From: Synchiropus splendidus
Taxonomy: Eukaryota > Chordata > Actinopteri > Syngnathiformes > Callionymidae
NCBI RefSeq assembly: GCF_027744825.2
Contig: NC_071347.1
Coordinates: 9,671,501 to 9,735,500, forward strand
Reading direction: 5' to 3'
Length of the DNA: 64,000 bases
Shown: positions 1-15,600 of the stretch, piece after piece
Position numbering within the stretch: position 1 is the first letter of the stretch
Layout of the letters: each line of letters begins with the position of its first letter
Program-made: the position numbers and the translations under genes
The notes under the pieces: generated by a model
Told to the model about the DNA's origin: nothing
Databases searched by the model: none
What the model saw: the letters and a program-made list of their open reading frames with translations, nothing else

Positions 1-3000
1 CATAAAAATTGTTACCTTAATGCTAATTATCATTATTATTTGTGGAATAAAAGTTGTTTATTTTACATTAAACACTTTACGTTTTATATTGTTTTAGATT
101 GTTTGCTGAATCGTTTTCGAGTGTGTTGTTCAGTATCATTATTTCTTAGGTTTGTAGAATTTATTAACAAAAAAAAAAAAAAGACTTTTGTTTGTGTTTA
201 GTTTGGGGAAAAAAAACCAAAACCAATTGGCAAAAATCTGTCTGTTGGAACTTAGAAAAAAATCAACGATCATTATTGGGCAAAAAATGACGATTGGTGC
301 ACTACTGATAAAAACGAAGAAGAACTGGGTTTTATACTCCCTTAAGAAGGGACAGCAGTACAAAACATATACTGTAGTTCGGGCCAAGAAGTTCTTGCAC
401 ACATTGTGCTGAATTTGAATAAATTTTTACACTTATTTAGCGTTGTAATTCAACACAACCAACTTTGTAGATGATGCAGATATGCTTCCAGAGCCTTGTC
501 TGTGATCCTTGAAGGGAAACCTTTTTAAACCTAGAGCGCCATCTACAGAGCACTGAAAATTAGCACACTGTTTCATGAAACCTCATCAACCCATCACTAC
601 TTAATACCTTGCAGAAGCTAGACTGAAGTCTTTTTTTTGTATTAGCGCATGGATGTTCAAACAGCTCCAGAAAGACTGCATGTGTTTGATCTATCTTGCT
701 CAGTGATGGCTAAAGAGTCCAGAGCTGCTGCTTGTCAGCAGAGATGAAATGATTTGGGAACATGGTGACACAGTGAATATGATTTATCCAGCTTCCTAGA
801 AAGATCCAGGCAATGATGAAGTGTGCTTCTTGAAACATGTTTGTTTGTCGTGGTTCCATGCCTGAGCAGTTTATTTTGGGGCGCTGCATGGATCTAAGAG
901 ACACGAGAATAGAGCAATGTGGTGAGCATCTTCAGGTAGCCAATGCAGCCAAGTCAACCTTTTGCTGACGTTACGCATATGGCTTTTTATGTAGTCATTT
1001 AGTTTGCCAGTCAAAAAAAACCCCTTAAATCCTCTCATGAAACCTCCAGTGGTCACAGAATCAAGTTGTTTTTCAGACAAATTATCCCGTTGACAGGCAT
1101 CATTACCGTCGCACAGCGTAATGAATTGTTTTCCACACCATGATTTTATACAGATGAAGAGCATTAGCCTCAGCGATAAGAGCTTCAATCCATCCTGCCC
1201 AAAATGTATCGCAATTTGCTTTTGAATCTAAAGCAGGCCCAGTGGAGCGTCTATTTTGCAGAAATCACCCATCTTGCTGAGATTTTTTATTTTTTTGGAA
1301 AGAGCGTATGTTGCAGAAGCAAGTTGTTTGATTCTAGAGATAAAATTTCCACATCAATGTCATGGTTATGCAGCAACAGCCTCTCACAACATGACGTGTC
1401 CTCCCATTACCATGTTTTTCGGTTTTCTCGTGGTTTACAAATGTAATGTTTTTGTTTTTGTTTTGGAGGTTATTGCAGTTTGGCCTGAGAACTAATGAGA
1501 AAGTGATGCAATAAACCCCAGTCGCCTTCGAAATACTCATCTACCAGCACACTCATTCCAACATTTCTGTTACAAATGTCTGCCTCACTATCAGCCAGCG
1601 ATCTTTCAGATGAATGTTTGGCATCTTGTGCGACGGCTATACTCCTGCTTTATCAACAGTTCAATTTGTTTTAGGGACGTATTTGTCGAAATCAGATGAC
1701 ATAAAGATGTTCTGTCTGGATAGATACTTTTCTTCATCCTTTTTCCCCGAGCATGTTATGCTCCCTTATCTAGCACCGCGCACTAGGGTTTAGCATAGCT
1801 GTAGCAGTTTTGATTTAAAAAACACTATAAATAAAGTGATATTGGACCCAATTGAAAACATCTGTATGTGTATGCACAAGTTGTGGACCAGAGAACGGTG
1901 CATTTTCAGACCCAAAACAAAGATGAGAGATGAGACTGGAGGAGAGTTCAGTGTTAATTCTTTATGCATTACTGGAGTCGTTCTCCAAAATCAACCAAGA
2001 CTGCTTTTGTGTTTAATACTGGCTACATGACGGAGACTGGGCTCAATTCAGTCTCTCTCTCTCTCACTTCTGCGTCGGCCGTAGAGGATGGACACGTCGC
2101 TCCTGCAGCATCTGTGTGTAGTGTTCATGCGCACAAACAACACGTGAGACGCTGAACTAACTCACTTGAATCGTGCATTACATCTCTGATCTGATGCAGA
2201 ACAAACACGTCTCGGCCATGGCTCAGTCTAATAAGGAGGTGGGCGGGTTCAGAGCTGTAACCTCATGTTCGCTGAGATTTCAGAAAGGGGAGAAATTTAT
2301 AAAGCTATAACTTCAATATGCCATGATTTCAAAAAGTTTTATAAAGTTATTGGTTCCATTAAAAAAAACTGCTCCAAGCAAAACCGCACTCAGTTTCAAA
2401 ACCCATTTATGGCAAACTCTCTGGGCAAAATAATCCTGCAAAGCAGTGAGACGCAGCTAGTGGTCACTTTTGATGTGCCTCATCTTTTGGTGAGGAGAAC
2501 AGGCTCACATGCTCACTGGCACGATTAGAACATTCCAGTGTCATGCAATGGTTCGGCATTTCTATACTGATGTACCTCATCTACCTCTGGTGATCTGGCT
2601 GCTTTCCAGTTCTTGCTTTGATTCACTCCGTTTACTTGTACTTATTACACTTATTTAGTGCTAGCAGAACCAATGTAGATGATATATGATAATTTCATAC
2701 TGCATATTTGCATTATGGTGACACTCTATTTTTTGTTATTTAGCATTGTTTTTGTACATGTTTTCATTGTTTATATAATGTTCCATTAAAAGGATATATA
2801 TGTATCTGTGATCTGAAGCGCAGTATCATATACACTCTCATTACATTGCATTTTTTTGTCACACTGTTAACCTTTTTATGATATTCCATGTGACATTTTA
2901 TTTATATTAAAAGTAACAGCAAATAATTTAATCGAACAAACAAACACAAACCTCTATGAATAGAATTGCCATGCCCCACATTTTATTTCTACCTAAAAAT

Positions 3001-4869
3001 GAAGCCAAAAAAAGATGACTTTAACTCTCCTTACATCATTAACTCTGGCATATGGGATATAAATTCAGGCACCTGGCACCAACTCAACTGAAGCGAAGGG
3101 TATTCTATTTATGGAAGCAAATGATGTCAAATTCATGTCAAGAGGTCTTGAAGGCACCGACTGTCATGGTTTATGATATTGAAAATGCAGGTAATTCTCT
3201 CCTGGGAACTGGCTTGCTAGCTTCGGTACAACATGTCTCACAACTTGCTGTGTGGGCGTCAGTATGAGTTTGTGTGTGTACTTCTTCTGTCTCTTGGTAT
3301 TTAGCTAAAAGTGTGTGATTCTGTGCGAGCCACCCTGTATCTGGCAAGGTAGTCAGACTGACAGATTGGGCGGTAAGCGTGCCATCTCCTCCGCTCGCCT
3401 GTCGACTGTTCTCACTCTCGTTCCGGCCTCTCTCTGTCTCATCACCCTATTACCCTGCAAAAGTGGCGACCAGCCGGCCGAGGCATATTTGCCCCAGTTT
3501 ATCTAGCTATGCACATAGGTAGCCTTCCCCCAGGATTAAGTCCACTTACTGTTCCGTGACTGTAGTGACGGTACCTGATGGATGTGCGGTCGAGCCACGT
3601 CCCCTTCTCTGCACAATTGCAGCTACCTTGTGACAGCATGAGGTGAAAAAATGGAGACGGAAGCAACGGCTCTGTGTCGCTGCCTTACTCTTGTGGAGTA
3701 CTTATCTTTCTCCCTGCACGGAGAGTCATTAGAGGAATACTGATAATGTTGATAAAAATGATGAGAACTGAATCCCTGCTGCACTGAACACAGCCGTCCG
3801 CTGAGTAACTGTGTGCTCTTCTCAAAGTTCATGCTGTTTTCACACAAAAGCTTCTATAAAAGCAGCCTGTCGTGACAAAATCTGCTGGTGTGACTGATGG
3901 TATGTCCATCCACAGTGTTCTGGTCATCCTTCAAAGGTTGTTTCATCATGTCATAATGGCAGACCGTTTCTCAGAATGTAATCAGAAAACTGGTGTTTAC
4001 TCACAGTTCACGTCAGCGTAACAAGCTCTAACATTTACCTCCAGAATTCAAGTCCTCTTGTGATTCATCTGTTGACTAATCATTATGAAACCTTTTATGT
4101 TAAAGGTGTGCTATTTCTGCTCCAGAGTGTAGTGTCCGTTTTAGGATTGCAGCTCAAAACTAAATCAATGTTTAAGGGGGGAATATTGAAATTACATGGA
4201 GATGACTCACTAGAAATGGTATGTTATCACAAAGTGAAGAACATCGCCGCGCTCTCCAGCTCAGCAGCGTTTGACAGCCGACACTGGCGTGTGACAGCTG
4301 TGAAGAGTGTGGTGGACTTTGGTTCACGATCGTAGTTTTTAACTTATTTTTAATAAAGGGAACCTTTGATAATGACTCTGGTCGACTCTGAGTCTCTGGA
4401 TCTGTGTTTATTTTGTTAGATGGAGTGGTCCTCCTAGGTTCTCTGACGCGGTTGTCGGCCTTGGTTCATATCAACACGTGCAGGTCTCCCGCTGCACTGG
4501 CGCCTCCGCGAAACACTGTGGTGAAAATAGTTGGATATTGGACGAGCATCCGCTCCTATGTTGGCGCCGGCGTCCTCTTCCCCGTCCCCATTAGGGTTCA
4601 CTGATCGCGGACACACTCTCACAGGCAGCTCTAATGCTATGACCCGGCATCAGTTAGGGACCATCAACAAATTTTAAAGCGGTGAAAGTATTGGTGAAAT
4701 GTTCAATAAGGCAGAGAAAAACAACCATTTTAGGAGAGAGAATTGTGAAAAGGTTTTTCATCACACAAGACAAAGGACTGACAGTTTGTATAATGTTTTC
4801 GAGAATAGAATATGACTAAACAATCATTTATTTACCCCTAAATAAAAGGAACAGGTTCTACAAGAGACA

Positions 4870-5087
4870 TGAAACATTTAATTTCTCATCTCTACACGAA
4901 ATTAAATATTATATTTTGACATAAACAAATAATGATGTTGGCGACAAACAACAGTTTTAAGAGAGACTGTAGTGTCCAACACATGGAATAGAATGAAAAT
5001 GTATTTATCATGATAATTATTGTTATTGTCGAAGTTACACTATTTATCGTGATAACCTTTTTTTTGTCCATATCGCCCATCACTAAT
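4870..5087. mobile_element. Right end of a hAT-like transposon (truncated)
   Basis: The run TATTTATCGTGATAACC followed by TTTTTTGTCCATATCGCCCATCACTAA (around 5041-5087) resembles a frequent teleost transposon terminus, whose reverse complement reads TTAG-TG-TGGGCGATATGGAC. The AT-rich ATTTATCATGATAATTATTGTTATTGTCGAA just upstream belongs to the same repeat type. I could not place the other end, so the left boundary is approximate. Confidence 0.45.
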
Positions 5088-8000
5088 ATGTACTACATGT
5101 TATATATATTTGACTCAGAGTAGATATTTGGGCAATATCTGGCCTGAATATTGAGATGTCAAATTTTCTCCATATCATACCAAGTGATGCTGATGGGTGG
5201 CTTGATGCGGATTTGCTGGACAAGCATTTATCTCTGTTGTCACTCAGAAACGAAAACTGATAATGGAGGAAAAAACCCAACTCTGGGAGAAAATACGTGG
5301 TTCTAGAGAAATGTTGCTGAGAACATCAGTATTCATTGTGAACCTAACTACCGGTTAGAAAGTAAAAGGTCACATCGATACCTTGAGATTGCTGTTGTTC
5401 TCCTCGGTGGACCTCCTCCAAAATGGGAGTGAATTGCTGTTTTTGTTTCTCACTCCATTCAACAGGCGTCATCTACCTCCAGCAGTTTGCAAGCTTGTCT
5501 TATGTTTACCTGGGCAGCGCTGCAGCTGGAGGAGCACAATGAATTGGATGCAAGTAATTACGCATGCATGGGAGCGTGCTGACGGAGCTCAGCCACAGAC
5601 TTACTCGAGCTGAGCCACGACAGATTGGCCTGCTTCGCCTCGCACATGCATTTCTGCTCTCAATTGAAAGCCAAAATGGGTGTGTAGTGGAAGTCGCTGC
5701 TGTTGGACTCTGTCCGTCGCTAATCACATTCAATCCATTTATCGATCCATCCCATCTCCGGGGATGTCCCATGACTGGGGTGGAGCAAGGGATGAAATCA
5801 TATTCTATATTTCTGACAGCAGTTGACATTTCTAAACGGTCACTTGCTTCTGAGGAGATGTTAAACACAGACGTGTGCTCAGCGGACTGCGTTTGTAAAG
5901 GGAGAGATTCTCACTCTGCGTTCTCCAGTGGAGTTTATTTGGGTACAAGCAGAGTCTGCTGAGCAGCTCAGCAAGACAAACATGCAGGTCAAACAAAAAA
6001 CTCCCAGAATGCACTTTCAATAGTGCACTCATCACCAAGTATTCTTGTTGATTAGATAACAGGACATAGTGATGTGAGAAGGCATCTCCGTCCTCGGTAC
6101 GGCCACATAAGCAGTGGTGAGAGCCCTGAGGATAACTGCAGCGCACGTGATGGTCGCTGCTTCGTAATGACAGAGTTGCGCACTTGTTAATTGAGTTATT
6201 ATGGAGAGCCAACGCACGCGCAGGACATCATCTGTCTCTCACACCATCTCTCCCTGGGGCACAACTGTTCACGTCTATGAGTGGAGCTCTGCTATAACAC
6301 GGCGGCGGGGAGTGTGGGGGGAGTAAGCTTGTGGAATATATGTTTACAGTTGATGTTTCTGTGAGGCTGCATGAACATGATTTCTTGAACCATTCATGCA
6401 GAAGAAGGATGGCCTGAGAAAAAGACTCATGTGTTGCGCTCACTACCCCTGAACCTTCAAGTGGCAGACCAGTGCAGAGAAAAGAAAAGTCAGTTTGGGT
6501 AAGTCTGTTTGAAACGTCTTTGGATCCCACAGTTGGCACAGCGTATCCAGGAATAATCAATGGATAAGTGTATGAAAACGGAAGTGTGTCTTGTGAAGCG
6601 TGAGAAGGCAGCATACTTGTTGTCGCACCAGCTTTTGATTTATGGGCTTCACTTAGTAAAAACTCTTCAGCCTTGAAATAAGGAATATGTCCTCCCAGGT
6701 GTTGGTTTCTGTCTCATATTCTGAAAGTTCTACCGGTGGCCCTTATCTACTGTGCACTCTGGTGAAATATTCAATCCAATCCTGTTGTGACCATATGCCG
6801 CTTGACATCCAAAGCCTTAGGGGACTTTGTCCATTAAGAAGCCTTTTAACAACCTCCGCCTTGGTTTTTTTGACCCTGCGTCCTCCGCTGAGGGCATGTT
6901 GGGGGATTTAGGAGACTCAGGAGGCACTTCAAGTCATTTCCACAGATGATTTTTTTGGTTAAAGTCATCTGTTCTCTTTATACACAGATGATGAATCACT
7001 GCTTCCTGTGGCACTAACAATCTCTGTCCTTCAATTCAGATTCTGTCTCATACCTCTGTCTGAGCTTTGATGGTTGGAGTAAAGAATCTTTTTAAAATTA
7101 GACATCAAACTTTCCCTCACTTCATATTTCTGCCTGCCAAGCACCAGATGGTGGTCAGTTGGAGAAAACAAAGACATGCACACATGCTACAAATCAATTG
7201 AATCTTTTCCAGAGTGGATCATCCGTGTACAACTAAGCATGCTCTACGGACACTGTCCACAATCCTAGTGATGCCACGTGTGACGCCTTTTGCAGAATAA
7301 CCGAGTCGTCCAAATAAGCAGAAAGCCTTTGTGTAGACATCGCATAAAGTGATGCAACATGTTGGCAATAAGGTGTGAAATAGTAGCCTGGATAAGATTT
7401 GTGTTCATGAATAAATGCAAGAAGGGGAATCATAATTGTTCGAAGGGGGTTTCAAAGAAGCATTGCTAAGAAATCGATCATGGTTGCGTCCTCTTTCACC
7501 GAGCACAGGCCATGACTGAAATGACTGAAACTCATAGCACATCGGATGTGGCCAAGGATTGATCGGCTCGCTGCCTCTCCCAACAACAGCCCACCTTCCC
7601 TAGTGTGACTGACAAAGCTCATTACAGACAGTTCACACTGCCACTATTGGCGTGAGACGGAGCAGTAAAGGGGTCATGTATTAAACATGAATCCTGCAAG
7701 GTTATGCACAGAGGTGTGGTGCTGCATGCTGCAAAGGCTTTTCGTTGTCATATCTGATGCATGTATGGTGTTTACAGTCAAGCCCCTATGGCCATGTGTC
7801 GATCATGCTAGGCTTAGTTTGTTATAAACAGCAGGATTACTGATACTGTACTTAACTGAAATTCCACCAGCAGATCTGAAGCCTCACTGTTTACTCGAAA
7901 GACACTAAAACAACTGGAGGAAATAAGAGTTGTCTAATTTGATTGACAACAGCTATGAAAGAGTATTTCCGATGTGACGATGGTTAATCTGAGAGAGGAG

Positions 8001-11000
8001 GATATAAATATTCCCCAGGTTAAAACTGTAAATACTGTGATGAAGCACTGTTCACGGTGTAAGACATCATCTGAAAATCTAGACAGTGAGGAGGAATCTC
8101 TGTGAGCAAAGGAAAAGGCCTGGAAGGAACCATGGATGCTCATGAGCTTTAGAACATCGGGAAGTGCCGCTTTAGAAGGGGTAGCGTTCCATGAGCTGAA
8201 GCTATTGAATTTTCTAAATTTAAAGTTGTCATTGGAAACCCAGCATTATGAATCCCCGAGTGAGATTTGAAGTGCGAAGGGAAAACTTCAGTGCTGGACA
8301 GTTCAAAGGCTTGCATCTTAGCGGGGAGCTGCAGCAGAGCCCATGGCAGGGCGCCATCAGTGCTGGTTAGGAAAGTTAAGGACTCACCGATCCACACTTT
8401 TTACACCCAATCTTACTCAGCTCCGAAACCTGAGCTCTGTTTGCTTTATTGTTTTCATCATTATTGTGTATAAGAAAAGGAAAAAAAAGGAAAAACAAGA
8501 CATCAGACTCCATGAAACCCCACACTTTCTCTGATTTGTGCTGTGTTTTCCAGTGCGATCACGCTAGATTTTTAGCACGGCAGAGTCCGCGCAGGATCAC
8601 GATTACTGAGGTGCATTACAGACATATGTCGTGTTGACTGACTGATTTCGCTCAGCATGAAATGACATTCAAGAACTTGGGAAATTATGTATTTTAATTA
8701 GTGTTGGTGGAGGGTTTAAAAAAAGGTGCAATAAAATTTGTTATGGTCTGTCATTAATTAATTGAAACTCTTATTTCTTCTCACCAAAAATGCTTGAACT
8801 TTTCAGCTTTTCATCTAAATTTTTATACCATTGTGGCAGATGATACATATCAACAAAAGAGCTTCATGAAGTGGTTTATTTATTTTAAACAAAGGGTTGA
8901 CAGGTCCCTCTCCAAACATTAACATGTACCTTTGGTGTTGAGCGACTGGCAGAATATGTAATATGTATAATATGTTCTTTGATGATCGCAAAATAAATCA
9001 CATCAGAAGTGCTGCAGTTCACACATAATAAATAATACTGAAGACTGAATTGAACCTGTTGCTTGTTGATCAATGACAGTGCAATAAGTAAACACATCAA
9101 AAATATAAATATTAATCGTCATAAAATAACCTGTGCCTAAATATGTGAATCACACCTGGCAGAAGACAGAGGACATAGCCATTGCCAGTTATCAGATTTG
9201 TACCTGTCTGACTCCGGTTTTATTGTGAAATGAACTGTTTTTTATAACCATAGACCTATGAGTTACTGCTGCTGGAGAATCACAAGAGTCTGCTGAATTA
9301 TTTTAAGATAATTTAAAATGATCCAGAAGATCCCCATCATCTTTACTCCCGCAGAAACAAATTGAGTCCTAGATTTACCACTTCAGTAAGAGGAAGCTGT
9401 TTTTCGGATTCCTCCTCTGCTGTTTTGTGGCTTCAGAACGCAGCTCCTCTGTCTCTTTATTACCCAGCATACGTGTACCCCGCAGACACAGGTGACAACC
9501 TGGACACGGACTGTAAAGTACTGCTGTTTAGAGTCGTACCCATCATAAGCGGAGGTGCTTGGAGGGCTATCAGTTACTTTGAAAAGCGTATAAAGAGAGA
9601 AATAAATTGAATAGTGTCCATAAGACGGAAAAAGGGGGTGAAGCCAGGTTCTCTGTTGGACTGAGAATGACTGCTCCTGGGGAAACATTCCATCTTCTCT
9701 GGGAGAGAAGAAAATGTCTTGCGACAAAATGTGTTTTAAGCGCAGAAATGCAGATCTTCAATACATTTGTGGCACTAAAATCGTCCCCTCATTATCCTTT
9801 ATAGCCATCATCAGTGTGATGGTGTTACTGAGAAACCATTGCATCAGTAGAATGTGGTTGTAGATAAGGAAATGTTCCTACTGGTCTGTGACGTTATACT
9901 GAAGGTGTCAGGCTTTGATGATAAGGCACTATGATACACGATAAAAATGACCTTGTGAAAAAAATAAAGTCAACTTTTTATTGCTCATCTGGTCGCTGGG
10001 TTATTCATTAATCTCTGTTTGAGCTTATATATAGCTAACAATACTAATAATGCATTAGGGGTTCACCAAAAATTTGCCTGAGTAGTGGAAATCAATGCAC
10101 ATTCAGCTTTGAATACTCGATTTACTGTGAATGAATGTGTTTTTCAAATGCAAAAAAAGTGCTGAATCAAATTCGCCGGCAAAGACGGTGCTGTCACTGC
10201 AGAAGTGGTGGAGTGAATGGTGGACTACTCTGCTGAATATTCGATGCATCTCTACAATGCACCAACACAAAATAAGGAACATTTTTCACGTGTTTGAGTG
10301 GCAGATCATGTTATTGTAAAGGATAAATAGGATTGAAAACAAACTATGGAGAATGGAATCTACTGGTAAAACCAGAAACACAAATGTTTCAAGAACTACA
10401 GTGGAATTCAGTATATTTCCCTTGCAGCCAAGTGCTCCTGTGCTGTTGTGGTCACATGATCTGCAGTGTTGCCTGGTCGCAGGGGTTCTTTGGTTGCCAG
10501 CAAGTCTTACAGTTGGTGTATTACCTTGGCAGTCATGAGCAGGGGTCTCCAATGAGCGGGTTGTTGTGTTGTGTTGTGTTATACTGGATGCAGGAGACCT
10601 GACTATGACCTGATGGTGCTACTAATTTACTTCCTCTGGGGTTTCATGTGCTTCAAAACACCACACGGTCGAAGGTGATTCCATTATATTATCTAAAGCT
10701 GTCAGTTACATAAAGAAAAATGCCATTTAGCGTGGTCCTAATAATTAATCCTGAATTTCAGCTCAAACTTGTTGGCGGTTAGTTGACTCTCAAAGGTGTC
10801 TAAAAATATTTTTCAGCCTGACCAGATGCAAGCACGAAACCTTGTCATGTTCTTGACCAACACTCGAGCCTTTGCCAAAGTACATATAGATCAAATTAGC
10901 AGCGAGCAGCGCTAAATCCAGGATTAATTTCACCAAAATAGCTGCAAGGATCTACTGGGAGAGAGATCTAGTCGCTGCAGCTACAGTCAGAGGTGGCCAC

Positions 11001-12312
11001 TGATGCATGTGACTACACAGTCAATGTAGTGTGAAGTTTTTTCGCTGAATGCCTGCTAGGGCCTTGGGGTTAACTCCAACTTTGCAACATGCATCTGGCA
11101 CGACAAGCAAGTTTGTTTGTTGTAAGCAACTGGCAAACATATTCGGATGTGGTTCCACGGAAGGAGATGGCACTCTGCACGGCTCGGGACTGAGTAAAGC
11201 CACATTCTGCTCAGATGCAGTTGCTGTTTGGCTGGATTCTATTTATAAATGTGTCCACACGACTCTCTGGAACGGTCACAGCCATGGATGTTGTCATTGT
11301 AAACAAAATAGGGTGATGTGGAGTGTCACAATATGTTTTGATGTAGAAGTAGTACTTAGAGAAGTAGTAGTCAGAGAACATTTTTGTTGTCGCGCAACCC
11401 ACTTGGCAGTCATCTCAGTCAAAAGTTCAAATGAAAACTTAAGGGTAATAAGATTCATGCGTGTTTTCTGAAGATGGTTTTTAGCCCCTGGCATGTGGAG
11501 TTCTGCTTCTTAAAGTCAACCACATCCAGCCCTTCTTCTCTGCCACTGCTTCATCCAAGCTCCTACAACCTGGAGGGAGGACACATTTGGCACTGCACAC
11601 GCTTATTGTACCTTATTGAGTGAATAGTTTCATAATCTTTCAAGCCAATGTAATGCTTAAAGCCCCTCCCCCTCACGACTTGCAACCATTATAACTGTAC
11701 ATCACAGAGGGTCGCTGTGGAAGTGACCTATCACCGACTGGTTGCTCAGGACAAGGGTCTTAAGGTCCAGCCTCTCCTTCCTCCGTTTTCGTCGTCGTCA
11801 TCTCTGGTCCGACTGCCTGCAGCTGTCGACTCGCACAGGACTCCTCTAGAACAGCTTGGTGAATCACTCTGAATGCACACACACACACTCGCCTGTGTGC
11901 GTGCGCACACAATTACTCACATATCTGCTTGGACACTTCTCCTCGCCCCCCTCCAAACATTACATCTCATCTGTGCATCAGTTGGTCTTTACAGAGGCTG
12001 CTTTGACACATCCATTAGATAAGTGTCAGGTATTTGTGTAAAGCCATTCCATTAGCGTTTCACTAACCGCTCATTTTGTGATGGAAGCGGTGTGTTTATC
12101 AACCGACGCACTTAAACACTTTTTTTCTCTCTTTGTGGTTGAAATGATTGAAATAAATGCGCTCATCAGCAACAGACATTTTCAACATATTCCATTGTAT
12201 ATAAAGCGGTGCACACAACCACAACTACACCTGACATATTTACTCACTATCTTAAGACGTTCCTTATTAAATAAATGTTTCCTCTAGTAAAACTGCTACT
12301 GTTGAGGTCAAC

Positions 12313-12314
<2 letters not shown>

Positions 12315-12389
<75 letters not shown>
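12315..12389. repeat. (TA)n microsatellite
   Basis: About 75 bp of uninterrupted TA, followed by TTATATAATG. No gene is nearby. Confidence 0.98.
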
Positions 12390-12396
<7 letters not shown>

Positions 12397-12635
12397 ATGT
12401 AATTGTATGGATACAACGGAGCCAAACTACAGCCTGGGTGGGTCCAATAAGATCATCTGATTGTTGTTAGTGATCCTTGTGTTTTTAAGAGCACCTCAAT
12501 GGGCTGAAAGGTCAGATGGAATACAAATCACCCAAGTGCACTGTTTGTTCTCTCCGTAATTTAACAAACCTCCTAAAGACACTGGACGGTGGCGACTAAC
12601 ATTCGTTATTCTTCGCTTCTTCCATGCAGCCCATT

Positions 12636-12643
<8 letters not shown>

Positions 12644-12672
<29 letters not shown>
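12644..12672. repeat. (CA)n microsatellite
   Basis: A 29-bp CA run after a CGCG start. Confidence 0.95.
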
Positions 12673-12675
<3 letters not shown>

Positions 12676-15600
12676 TTATGGCCCCTCTGAAGAGTTAATA
12701 AATCAACCCTGGATTGGGTTAGTCCTGCCTCTTTGTATCACAAACCAATCACCATAAATAATGTGCATAATTCTGTCGGACGGTGGGGCGTCCATGTTTT
12801 CTGGACGCTGTCCAGCGGACGGTATGTGTTATTGCATCACGATAGAATCATCACCTCGTCCGTGTGAGCTCATGAGTTTCCTGTATCAATGTGATGCCAC
12901 GCATTATTTCAGCACCCACCAGACATCAGAGGTGATTTCTGGTAATAGCTTGAACCTCTTCTATGCTCTAGTCTGAACCGGCACCATTATTATTTCTCCC
13001 CTCCAGCGACGCCTGCGGTAGTTAGCCAAATGACTTCTTTGTCGTGAGCTTCGGGTGGTAATGTCAAGTATGTGTAAGTGCAGTGAGTGACTGTGTGTGT
13101 GTGTGTGGCTTTTCTCAATGGCAGCCACCGAGCCTGCCTCTTATTTCTTGACTGTGCTGCCAGCCAGACGGAATACGTCGCTGGATTGGTTGATGTGACT
13201 AACAGTGACAACATGCTTGCTACGATAGGTAACGTGTCCTCTCCCGAACTCCAGTGTTAGCTGCCGAGCTGTGAGTGCCATGCGCCCAGATTCCATCTAT
13301 AATTAAACTTGTGATGATAAATTAAGACAAGCTATTACCGTATGAAACAAGGCTGGAATGTCCTCAGGTGTTGGGTAAATGAGTGAGCCTTGCATGCAAG
13401 CGAGGAGAAAGGTAGTTGTGGAAAATGATATTTCCCATGAGTCCGCCAGTGAGCCCACAGGGAGCGAGCAGCTGCACGGCAACGTCACCCACTTGCAGGC
13501 TGCTGGGTCACTTTAAATTGTTGACAGATACACAAGAAAACACTATGACAGGCGCTGAAGTAATTGACAGCGATGCTGAGGGCCCTAAAGTCTGAGATGA
13601 CTGGGGCCTCGGGAGGGATGACGTTACCGCAGACCGGCTTCATTCAGGGCACATGCTGCTTATTATCGTCAGTTATGAAATGCACATGTGGAAAGGAATC
13701 AATTTTGAAGTCCAAAAGAAAATGTAATAAGACTTTAAATTGTCCTTGCATTCAATTGTCTAATGCTAATGGCCGTGATTCCATGGCAGAAGATTTAGAA
13801 AAAACAACTCAAGCTGGCAGGAAGAGTCACCTCAGGAGAAGCGTGACTCCTCCATGAGATGGGTTGGTTTCACCCGAGCCCGTGTGGGAAAGTGTGCTGC
13901 TCCTATTGTGCAGTGCTCTGACTGCTCTCTTATAAATGGTGTAAATGAGAGTTCGGCAGACAGACAAAGACCAGATCAGGCATATTATGTCTTTAAGTAA
14001 TCTCTCACTTGGCCTCGCTTCACCACCGCACTCACACGCTCGCCTCTCAGCACTCACCAGTTCTCGGAGGGTCGTCGGAGTTCATGTTAGGTTATGTTCA
14101 CACTCCTTTTTTTATGGTTCAGCCTTCTGTTTATACTACCGCAGTGCTCTTGCTGCTGACCCGATTTAAATTTCCAAATGCCGAGGGTACACTGCCGCAG
14201 ACTCCAGACTAACTTACCCGACTCGGTCACCGTTTGAAAGGCTCTTTATGTATATTTGAGGGAATGAGGCTGCATTGCTTGGTTTTGAAGGTAGATCTGA
14301 GCCCACAGTTGACAAAGTAGGCCATTTTAACCAGTGGCAGATAATGAAGAAACTCAAGGCCAAGAAAAAAACAAAAGAACAAAATTAATATGGTTTGATC
14401 ACCCAGAAAATTCATTTTTCCCCCAAATAATTTCATGTTGTCAAGCCAGCAACTGTGACATTTAAATCTCTCCATCACAAGGTTCGAGGACATTGCTTGC
14501 CGAAGCCTCAGCTGACAGTAGTGGAGTTCATTTGCCTGGTATTTGCCAGCACTAACCCAGATCAGCGGGCTCAATGCTGAGGTTACAGGCGGCTTTACAA
14601 AACCTGAGAAAAGAATTAAGTGGGTCAGCACTGGCTTGTCACAGATGAAAGCTCAAAAATAGAAAGTTCAGTGGAACCTCTGAAGGCTCTGAACAGCTTG
14701 AGAACAGTCAGAGAGTGTGATTAGGTCAGTGAATAGTTTATCAGTAACTATCCTGATATATATTTTTTAAATCTACCTCTTGAATAACATGTTCAGCCAC
14801 TTTATTCACTTGTCATTCAGATGGTTCAGTCGCATTGGAGGAAACCATTTAACACACGTGTGTGAGGTTCTTGACTTTCTCCCTCCAGCTGTATAACAGG
14901 CAGTGGACCTGACACCTGTACAGTTCTGCTCACGTCCTGTCCTGATTTTTTTATAACTGGCCTCCCTGTCATTTATCCACCGTTCAATTAAAGACGCTCT
15001 TTGTCCGCCACTACTTTAATTACACACCCAATAATTGTTTTCCCATTTTTGATCGGTGTAAGTATATTTAGGCTGAAATTTTAAGTGGCACACGGGTTTT
15101 GACGTGGAGACAATGGGATAATAGCTGACAGGCACCACGGAGTTCCCTTTAATGTACGCAACACTGTGCTGCATCCTTGGGCAAATGCAAGAGGCTTGGA
15201 CTGGGATTAGATTTGATAAATCCTCCCACATATTACATCTGGAGCATCGGCAAGCTCTTTGTCTTGGTTGCTGTCACCAGCAGTGAGCTGATGATGTGGG
15301 CAGATGGGACTGGAGGCCTGTGTGCATATGCACAAGCCTCACAAATTGCTCCTCAATGGCATCACAGTGGAGACCCTTTTCCCTGACACCCACTCAGCCT
15401 TTTCCTGCACCGCTCTCTCAGTACCTTTTTTGGGTGTTCTATGTCCAAAAAGCGCATGTGTTCCCACTCATGTCACTGTGTCTACGCTATGTCAAGAGAA
15501 TGAAATGGGAAAAAAGCAATTCCCAGTGCAAGTGCGTGGACTCTTCAGCTGCCAATAAAAGTTAACTTTCTGTGCTGGGGGGAATGAAGTTTAAGGCCCG

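Noticed and set aside
1204..1446. MYRNLL... frame as a possible syt7 first exon
   Set aside because: Only MYR resembles the expected N-terminus. There is no phase-1 GT donor in the right place and the following residues do not fit.
10540..10601. Possible tiny hAT element between CAGGGGTCTCC and GGAGACCTG
   Set aside because: The inverted ends are short and unequal and the 8-bp flanks match at only about half their positions.
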